NCBI GenBank assembly: GCA_029945375.1
Contig: CM057058.1
Span: 2,170,001-2,234,000 of the forward strand
DNA: 64,000 nucleotides
Source of the DNA: Agaricus subrufescens
Taxonomy: Eukaryota > Basidiomycota > Agaricomycetes > Agaricales > Agaricaceae
Reading direction: 5' to 3'
Below, piece by piece: positions 57,680 through 64,000 of this stretch; the stretch's first letter is position 1; every line of letters begins with the position of its first letter. The notes beneath the pieces are model-generated. The model had not been told where the DNA came from. It ran no database searches and worked only from the letters and a program-made list of their open reading frames with translations. The position numbers and the translations under genes were made by a program.

Positions 57680-58571
57680 AAATACTCTGCGTTGTATTGT
57701 TTCTCTCTGGTATTAACATGTTTGATTACGTCCGGAAACTAGGTCCATCCGCAGGTCGATGAACTTGCTTCATATCGAGCTCGGACATTACGATTGTCAA
57801 ACAATAACTTATCCTTCCTTCTTTTGTTACCCTGGTCTGTACGACATTGCCGACCATCTTTTTAATCATTCTCGAGTGTTAGTGGCCTCCACGACTCAGG
57901 CCCATCCAGGTCCAATGTGCCATGAGTGCGAACAGTGGCAAGGGTCCGGCCTCCAGTGCAGTCTGAGCTATTTGTGGCCTTGTTATTACTATCTCGCGAC
58001 TATCCTCTGGCAGATGCGAAGTCCATTGATAGCACCCTTTCATCACACTCGTGGGGTGAACGTCGCTACAACACGATGGATCAAGCAATCGCGAAAATTT
58101 ATCCGGGGATCACAAGCGCTGAGAAAAAGGACAGCGCTAAACCCACTCCGAGATGCTTCTGTGCGAAGATTGGAAAGGCGAGGTAAGAAATCAACATGAC
58201 GGGAGGAAAGTACAAGGGTTTGACACCTGGCTTCAACGTGGCGGGTGTCCTCGCGAGGCCAGGGAATGATAATCAAGTGAGTCACCGTTTTTCATGTACG
58301 TTCGGATGTGCTTCTGGTGCCCAGCACCTGGGAGCGGCTAGTGCTACTGGATCCATTCGCAATGTTCGGCATATAGAGGGCGGTACGCGGTGTAACTATA
58401 GTACGAATTGAGGCATAGCCACAGCGTCATTTCTCCATGTGAAATGCAATAATTTATGGAGCACCATCATTAACTTATTCTGGTCCTCTGGTGGTTCTTC
58501 GCTTACCCTGACCACCCTGTGTGTTGTGGACTATAAAGGTTTGAAGTTTTCCCTTTTTTTTCCCAACAGTA
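57680..58571. other. Upstream region of the PEBP-like gene
   Basis: About 890 bp with only unsupported short frames. An acceptor-like tttcccaacag lies just before the downstream ATG, so a 5' UTR intron is possible. Confidence 0.55.
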
Positions 58572-59582
58572 ATGTTACTCCTCGCTTGTGTAGGGTTTGC
58601 GTTGCATACGTTGGTCGCAGCGTGGAACGACTCAGCTTCGGTGGTAAACAATGTTACTGATGCGTTTCTTAACGCCAAGATCGTTCCGGACGTCATCCCC
58701 ACCTTCACTCCTAATGCTGCTTTGAGCCCCGTTTTTATGGGCTCGACTGGTCCCATCCAGGCTTTACCGGGTATGTCGCTCGGCATGAACGGTATGTACT
58801 ATATTTCCAGTCATGAATTTCCTTTGATTGATGAAGCTTCATAGATACCAATGTTGCGCCCCAGTATCTTCTCTCATCCAACAGCACCGATCTGTCAATG
58901 TCCAATACATCCTGGGTGATTGCTATTGTTGATGCCGATGCCTCTCCACCTCAGTTCCTCCATTTCCTTGGTCAAGACTTCATCATTAACCCTGACCTTG
59001 TTGTGCAAGGAGGCGGGTTGGACAATGCAACTGGCTTGATGAACACGAGTCAGGCTCTTGCGGAATTCGCCGCGCCAAACCCACCGTCAGGCCCTGCTCA
59101 TAGGTGAGTGAAGCTTCGCCACGCGTAAGCAAGGTGTAAGTAACGAGTTGTGTAGATATGTTGTCCTCGTCTACGAGCAACCTAGTGACTTTAATGTCAC
59201 CGCACCCGCGTTTTTCAACAGTACCAATGGCACCGACATCAACAGGCAGGGTTTCAATATCTCCAATTTCGCTACCAATACAACTCTGGGGGACCCAATT
59301 GCTGGGACTTTCTTCCTTATTGGTGTTCCAGACGCTGATCCAATGTCTACTACAACTATGACATCTCTCAGCACCGTTCCAGAGTCCCCTTCACCAACCC
59401 CCGAGCCGCCGAGTACTCCAACAACAACTCCCTCGCCTCCCTCGTCCTCCTCGCCTCCTACAACTGCTTCGGAGGAACCTGCAGCTACCAATACAGATGT
59501 GCCCTCTGGTGCAGAGAAAGTTACTAGCTGGATGTCTTTACTTGTAATTACAACTTTAAGCGTAGGCTTGGTGCTGATTTAG
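58572..59582 (+). CDS. Secreted, GPI-anchored PEBP-like (phosphatidylethanolamine-binding family) protein
   Basis: A clear signal peptide (MLLLACVGFALHTLVAAWND) is followed by a PEBP-type fold: KIVPDVIPTFTPNAALSPVF, then MSNTSWVIAIVDADASPPQF (the conserved D-x-D-x-P motif around the ligand pocket), LVVQGGGLDNATG, and HRYVVLVYEQPSDF created by splicing (the HRY/VLVYEQ motif). The last 130 residues are a Ser/Thr/Pro-rich stalk ending in a hydrophobic tail (MSLLVITTLSVGLVLI) with a small-residue site (SGAE), the usual GPI signal. Many N-x-S/T sequons fit a cell-surface protein. Such fungal PEBP-like wall proteins have no well-defined ligand. Introns at about 58794-58842 and 59104-59155. Confidence 0.85.
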
Positions 59583-59705
59583 ACACACTTCCACTGTATA
59601 TTTGACGTTTTCTGGACACGATTATTTAATTATACGACGATTGTATGAAGGCAGAGGACAGTCAAGATAAAATGTGAACTCTTTTAGGAAAATCATAAAC
59701 CCAAA

Positions 59706-60497
59706 TCAATCTCCTCCACCTTTCTTCTTCTTTTCCTCTACAATCTCAATATTATCCTCAGGAACGCCTTTAAGCACGCCCACACCTTCCTCAATCAATT
59801 CCATCACCTCATGTGCAACATCACCCTGAACCACAATCTCCTCTCCACCGGTCAACGTCTTAGTCACCGATGCACCCGTAGCAAACTTTGACGCAAGCTG
59901 TTTCGCAGCTTTTTTAAGGTCGATATTGAAAGCTTCAAGACCTTGAATGGCAGTGACATGTTTACGTCTTGTACGTTCGATACGGCGGATGATGACTTGA
60001 GATGCGAGTTTCTTTTTGAGCGCCGCATCGGCTTTGGCTTCAGCCTTTGCCTCCTTCTTGGCGCTGTCTTGTTCGATTTTGGCTTGTTGTTCTAGACTTA
60101 GAGTTCCGAGTTTTGCTTGTAGAGCCTCTATGGAACTCGTGTGTGAGGATTAATGGCTGGGTGGGGATTGGAGATTTGATATTGGAGTGGAGAGCCTCAC
60201 CATCAGAGTAGTATTTCTCGAATAAAACTGGGTCTGTGTCTCTGAGATGTTCTTTACACCGCGTGACGCTGCTTCCGAATTCGCAATATTCATAAGGGAA
60301 GGTGCATACTAGTAAAAAAAAAGGGTCAGATTCCAGGAGTACACTTTGTGTTCTTTTAAATCTTATTTTGCCACACCTGAACAGTAGAGGACTTGGAGTG
60401 GAGGTCGAGCTTCAGGTGCCGGTTCCCCTTCGGGGACAGATGGTTCTGGTTCTGGAGCAGGTGGTGGAGACTGCGCGCGATTGTTCTTTCTGCCCAT
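59706..60497 (-). CDS. TMA22: TMA22/DENR, ribosome recycling and re-initiation factor
   Basis: The protein begins MGRKNNRAQSPPPAPEPEPS. It then has the Cys-containing N-terminal motif VLYCSVCTFPYEYCEFGSSV (the CxxC...C zinc-binding module), TRCKEHLRDTDPVLFEKYYSD, and after splicing the SUI1 domain: SQVIIRRIERTRRKHVTAIQ, GLEAFNIDLKKAAKQLASKF and GASVTKTLTGGEEIVVQGDV. This is full DENR architecture. With Tma20/MCT-1 it binds the 40S subunit and removes deacylated tRNA after termination. The Lys-rich end (EEKKKKGGGD) is typical. The SUI1 basic finger RIERTRRK is intact. Introns at about 60371-60309 and 60195-60130. Confidence 0.94.
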
Positions 60498-60714
60498 ATG
60501 TACAAATAGGATGAGAGTTAGATTGAAAGTTGTGTAGTGTTTATCGCTAATCAGGAGTGTTTATCTTATCTTAGTTAGCTTGTGGGTGTTCCCACCGCGG
60601 TTGTAAGGGTCCAATAAGACATGCCGGCGTCACACAACGAGGGGATTAAGAGTTCAAGGACAGTATAGTACAGTACAAGTCGATCCTGCAACCCGCCTTG
60701 GCCTTCTTTCATCC

Positions 60715-61023
60715 CTATTTCTTTTGCTGGAGTCCACCATCCTTGTTACCCTTTACATACTCCGAAGTCTTCACACCCGCACGACTCCACTCCCCCGACG
60801 GCGCCTCATATGGTTTCTGCACATTCTCGGTAGAGGGGTCCATTCTGTAGACCTGGTGATCCGGCGCAGGCGTATTATCGACGTCCTTTGCATAACTATC
60901 GGTAGTATGTTGGATGTTGCCAGCATCTTTGCTGGTTGTACTTGTTGTGAATAGGGGCAATGTCGTATGAATGTAGCGGCGGCTAGTGCCAGCCGCAAGC
61001 CGCACAATTATAGAGGATGGCAT
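60715..61023 (-). CDS. Small mitochondrial-leader protein, unknown function
   Basis: Intronless, 102 codons. The N-terminus MPSSIIVRLAAGTSRRYIHT has Arg and Ser and no acidic residues, with a YIHTT segment like processed mitochondrial presequences. The rest is hydrophilic (DHQVYRMDPSTENVQKPYEA, GEWSRAGVKTSEYVKGNKDG). No domain is recognised. A small matrix or intermembrane-space protein is plausible from composition alone. Confidence 0.6.
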   Translation of the reverse strand: MPSSIIVRLAAGTSRRYIHTTLPLFTTSTTSKDAGNIQHTTDSYAKDVDNTPAPDHQVYRMDPSTENVQKPYEAPSGEWSRAGVKTSEYVKGNKDGGLQQKK

Positions 61024-61607
61024 GTGGGTCTGGTACGATTCTTAAAGCTGCTGGTCAGTGTACGGGAGATCCGGACAGGCGCTAGCCAAACTCACCCGTG
61101 TTGTCAGCTGCAAGGTGGTGGCTGGAAGGCAATTGGAGCAGGTGTTCTCACCGTTGCCACTGACCTTCGCACGCAGAACCTATTCAGTCAGTCTACTTTA
61201 TTGGTTTCTATTAGTCTTTATAAACCTATATAGACAGATGAGATATGGTAATCAGACCACAAAATACACGGGCGGAGAAAAAAGGGCTCTAAGATCAACT
61301 ATGAGACCGCTGTGTTCAGCAGAAAGCCACAAGATGAAGGGAATGGTATCTTTTTCATGAGTTTCGTCAAAAAAAGGGACCAAAGGAGCGAGGCGTCATC
61401 CAAAGAGAAGGGGACCGAGTTAATACTATACATGGCAAAGAACCGAGTGAAGATGGAACTTGAAGATAAAGAAAAAGAATAAGGAAGTAAATAATGTCCT
61501 TTGCAGAGATAAACGTGGCAGGTTGAGATAGACAAGGTTAAATGGCGGTGTTGTAGCGTATGGGAAGAGACGGGCTATGCTCGAGACGGGAAAAGGACTT
61601 CTTTTAA
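61024..61607. other. Spacer between the small mitochondrial gene and the SP/TP-rich gene
   Basis: About 580 bp, partly purine-rich near 61440-61480. No supported gene was seen. It contains the promoter of the small minus-strand gene. Confidence 0.55.
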
Positions 61608-62696
61608 TTAGTCGTCGCTTTGTTCACCGTCGACCTCTTCCTCGAGGATCTTCCTCATGTTCTGGCGGCTTTGCTTAGATGGCGTATGTTGCATCATTCC
61701 TAACACAGAGCCGGCGCCTACACCGAATATTGATAACCTCCTGGGAGTCATGATATCCTTTTCCTTCAGTGAGGTTTCCCGGGGTGGCGTGGCGAGGACA
61801 GAAGATTTGGCGCTGGGAGGCGAAAAGAGCATGTCCGTACTTTGTCCTGCCACTGCTTTACTCATCCTCCTAGGAGGAGGAAGGTTCTCTTTGACAAAGT
61901 CCGTAGAATCAACCGACTCTGTATCGGAGTTGTCATTGGTGCAATCATCGAGCACATTCGATGCAGAGGAAGACGTCGATTGAGATTGCAGTGGAGTGTG
62001 CCGGGACACGGGTAAGAGGAAAAACGGCTCTTGATACACGACAAATCCGGGATAGTGCTCTGACTGGGGGTCAACAGGAGGAGGTAGTTCGCGGGGGACT
62101 GACACAAAGTCTAGGTGTCGCTGGGATCGAGAAGTCGAGCTCGAAGGCATAGACCTTTGGCTTAAGGGTAGAGACTGAGACCGAGGAGGCGGGCTGCATG
62201 ATTGAGACGACCTTGCAAACGAGTCCTCTTCCACCGGGCAGTTTGCCAACGATGATCGCGATCTCGTTTGAACTTGAGACATGGGTGCTGAGTTTTCCGC
62301 AGCAGTGTCTCGTCCAGGTGTCCTCGTGTTCTTAGGCGAGCCAAAGTCTAGCCTACGCGCGGGACTGTCGGGACCCATCAATACGTCCGCGAATCTGGAG
62401 AAGCTCTGGTGGTGGTGATGCTGGGTGGCGGGGACGGGTTGCTTGCTGGACGAGGCAAGAGCAGAGGCGGAGAGGGGGGTTTTAGAGGCGAAAAAACCCT
62501 CTTCGCTGAGTATTCTGCGCTTCGCCGGGGTGTAGAGGGCGGGGGTGCCGGGCGAAACGGGGCGCTTTGTGCTGGCGGCGAGCTTGGACGAGGACGGGGT
62601 GGCGAGAAAGTGGTCGACGGGGAGGTCCTGGAGGGGGCCTCGCGGGGGGCGGGGAGGATTGCGGGAGTTCCTGGAGGAGGCGGAGGGGGCAGGCAT
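61608..62696 (-). CDS. Intrinsically disordered Ser/Pro-rich protein with KEN box and many SP/TP sites
   Basis: Intronless, 362 codons, starting MPAPSASSRNSRNPPRPPRG. I do not recognise the family. Visible parts are ATKRP-like SP/TP sites (SPGTPALYTPAKRRIL), a poly-His run (TQHHHHQS), and Ser-rich stretches throughout. A KEN motif (VKENLPPPRR, at about 61884-61892) and a possible D-box (RRILSEE) are the sort of degrons read by the anaphase-promoting complex. Near the C-terminus, PSAKSSVLATPPRETS and MTPRRLSIFGVGAGSV provide more Cdk-type sites. The composition suggests a cell-cycle-regulated nuclear protein, but this is inference from short motifs. Confidence 0.7.
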   Translation of the reverse strand: MPAPSASSRNSRNPPRPPRGPLQDLPVDHFLATPSSSKLAASTKRPVSPGTPALYTPAKRRILSEEGFFASKTPLSASALASSSKQPVPATQHHHHQSFSRFADVLMGPDSPARRLDFGSPKNTRTPGRDTAAENSAPMSQVQTRSRSSLANCPVEEDSFARSSQSCSPPPRSQSLPLSQRSMPSSSTSRSQRHLDFVSVPRELPPPVDPQSEHYPGFVVYQEPFFLLPVSRHTPLQSQSTSSSASNVLDDCTNDNSDTESVDSTDFVKENLPPPRRMSKAVAGQSTDMLFSPPSAKSSVLATPPRETSLKEKDIMTPRRLSIFGVGAGSVLGMMQHTPSKQSRQNMRKILEEEVDGEQSDD

Positions 62697-62853
62697 CGGG
62701 GCGGACCAGGATCGTCGTCACTGATCAACTCGAACCACGCGCCCGCTCCCCCCTGCCACCCGGCTTTCCCACACTGTCACCGTCGCGTGACGTCACGCGT
62801 CAACCCGAAAAAATGTCACATTCTTATCTACCGCTTGTAGCATACTTTTTCCC

Positions 62854-64000
62854 TTACACAGGCATCACTACGTCAAACACACCCGTCCCCGTGGTGTTCG
62901 GCCGTCCGATAACAATGTTCCCAGAAGGCGTCGAGAGGTCGTCAAAGTCCCCGTAGAGCGTCGCATCGGACAGGAACGCGGCCGTCGTCTCGTATGACGC
63001 CTTCAACAGGGGTGATGGGTTCGCAGAAATGCCCTTCCGATTGAACGGCTTGTAGCCACCCTCGAAAGTCTAACCTCTATCAGTTTTGATCCAACGCCCG
63101 GCGTTCCGTAATGACGTACCATGTAGTCCGCAATCAACTCGAGATGTCGTCTGTCCACCTGGATATTATACGCTCCAAACACACCTCCCATTTCCCGTAA
63201 AATAGCTGCCCGCGCCATCTCCACCCCGTACGTCATTAGTATTGCATAGATATCATTAGAATAGATTTCTTCGTCCCTCAAAATACTCTCTCCCGAACTA
63301 GCCGCGAATTTCCACATCCCACGGAAATTAGATCCGTTGGTCGTAAGCTATATTCGGTGAATAAGAGGACGCGAATTGCAAACGGATCAGTCTTGCAACA
63401 ACTGCATGTGATGATCGCTGACCTTAATCTCAGGCTCCTGCCCCTTTTTGCTGTCATCTTTGATCTGGAAACACTCCGTAATTCCTGGGATCTCACGAAT
63501 GACGGTTGCTCGACATGTTCGTTCAACAATGCCGACAAACAACAGCTTGGGCATGTCAGTGGTGAACTAGGAAAACTTGTCAGCACCCTATCTCACTTCA
63601 CATCAAAGTTGCTTACCTCGAGTTCAAACGTGCACTGAGATGCGGTGAAATCGAACGACGTCGCTGGGTTCAAGCGTGACATGAATGCCTCCGATACCCG
63701 GTTGACCTCGTCGTCAAACGAAGATGCCTTTTTCTTCTTCTTCCTCTTCTTCTTGTCATTGTCAACGTCCATGTCTTCATCTTCGGCATAGGCAGCCTCA
63801 ATCTCTGCATCATTAAACTCCCCTTCACCCACTTGATCCTCATCCTCGCTTACATCCTCGTCACTCTCATACGTAGCTTGCTGTTTCTTCTGTCTCGCTC
63901 TCTTTTCATCCTCCGCATCACCATCGCCCATCTCGCTCTCATCATCATCCCCCCTCTTCTTTCTCGGTCCTTCTTCACCCTCTTCTTCCGCATCAGCATC
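62854..64000 (-). CDS. RPA190: RNA polymerase I largest subunit (RPA190/POLR1A), C-terminal part; gene runs off the window
   Basis: Only the 3' end is inside the window. From the edge inward on the minus strand are an acidic linker (EEEGEEGPRKKRG-type and DEDMDVDNDKKKRKKKKKAS), then VNRVSEAFMSRLNPATSFDF, PKLLFVGIVERTCRATVIRE, MWKFAASSGESILRDEEIYS, YAILMTYGVEMARAAILREM, GGVFGAYNIQVDRRHLELIA and DYM. After splicing follow TFEGGYKPFNRKGISANPSP, LLKASYETTAAFL and the end GTGVFDVVMPV. This is the cleft and jaw end of RPA190. The acidic and Lys-rich loop inside the jaw region is a Pol I trait. The 5' part (N-terminus, clamp, bridge helix) is not in the window. The enzyme transcribes rRNA in the nucleolus. 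Introns at about 63068-63120, 63353-63425 and 63566-63617. Confidence 0.95.

Noticed and set aside
57759..58199. 146-codon frame between LCL2 and the PEBP-like gene
   Set aside because: No domain or signal peptide, and the upstream start context is poor.
62409..62840. 143-codon plus-strand frame, very Gly-rich
   Set aside because: It is the mirror of the Pro-rich N-terminal coding region on the minus strand.
1..64000. CRISPR arrays, rRNA, prophage or transposable elements
   Set aside because: No regularly spaced repeats, no terminal repeats with coding content, and no integrase, reverse transcriptase or transposase motif was seen. The window is eukaryotic nuclear DNA.

Overview
This window is nuclear DNA of a filamentous basidiomycete, most likely a mushroom-forming agaricomycete. 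The genes are interrupted by many very short GT-AG introns (about 45 to 65 nt), packed on both strands with 55 to 700 bp spacers, and encode recognisable fungal or pan-eukaryotic proteins. I saw no transposon, tRNA, rRNA, CRISPR array, virus-derived gene or bacterial-style operon. I support 29 protein-coding genes. Exon boundaries were read by eye from splice signals and reading-frame continuity. The last gene (RNA polymerase I large subunit) runs off the right edge.

Layout. 0.2-3.0 kb: a TB2/DP1/REEP-type ER-shaping protein with a long basic tail, divergent from the splicing factor BUD31. 3.0-5.6 kb: gene-poor. 5.6-12.0 kb: a KHA1-type K+/H+ antiporter, a stomatin-like SPFH protein and an EVE-domain protein. 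12.5-17.1 kb: a membrane protein fused to a spermidine-synthase/methyltransferase fold, then a BTB protein. 17.5-22.0 kb: a fungal single-pass membrane protein, an Fe(II)/2-oxoglutarate oxygenase with a mitochondrial-looking leader, and an unrecognised protein. 22.4-30.0 kb: RCC1, an aldehyde dehydrogenase, the ESCRT-III subunit VPS60 and a mitochondrial MetX-family O-acyltransferase. 30.7-37.5 kb: a Ser/Pro-rich protein, ESCRT-III DID2, the cargo receptor SVP26 and a leucine-rich-repeat protein. 37.6-45.3 kb: the calcium channel CCH1. 45.7-53.3 kb: a synaptojanin-type phosphoinositide phosphatase, SF3A3 and FAL1/eIF4A-III. 53.3-56.6 kb: gene-poor. 56.6-64.0 kb: SF3B6, LCL2, a GPI-anchored PEBP-like protein, TMA22/DENR, a small mitochondrial protein, a KEN-box SP/TP-rich protein and the C-terminus of RPA190.

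Shared themes. Four spliceosome or exon-junction genes (BUD31, SF3A3, FAL1, SF3B6) lie in one window. SF3A3 and FAL1 are divergent with only 55 bp between start codons. Two ESCRT-III accessory subunits (VPS60, DID2) lie 6 kb apart, with SVP26 and a synaptojanin nearby. Ion homeostasis is represented by KHA1 and CCH1. Features worth a second look are probable GC-AG introns in the membrane-protein and oxygenase genes, two introns whose retention would keep the frame open, an unresolved frame conflict at the 5' end of the leucine-rich-repeat gene, an N/E/E/E pore and a Ser-His repeat in CCH1, and the membrane-anchored spermidine-synthase fold.
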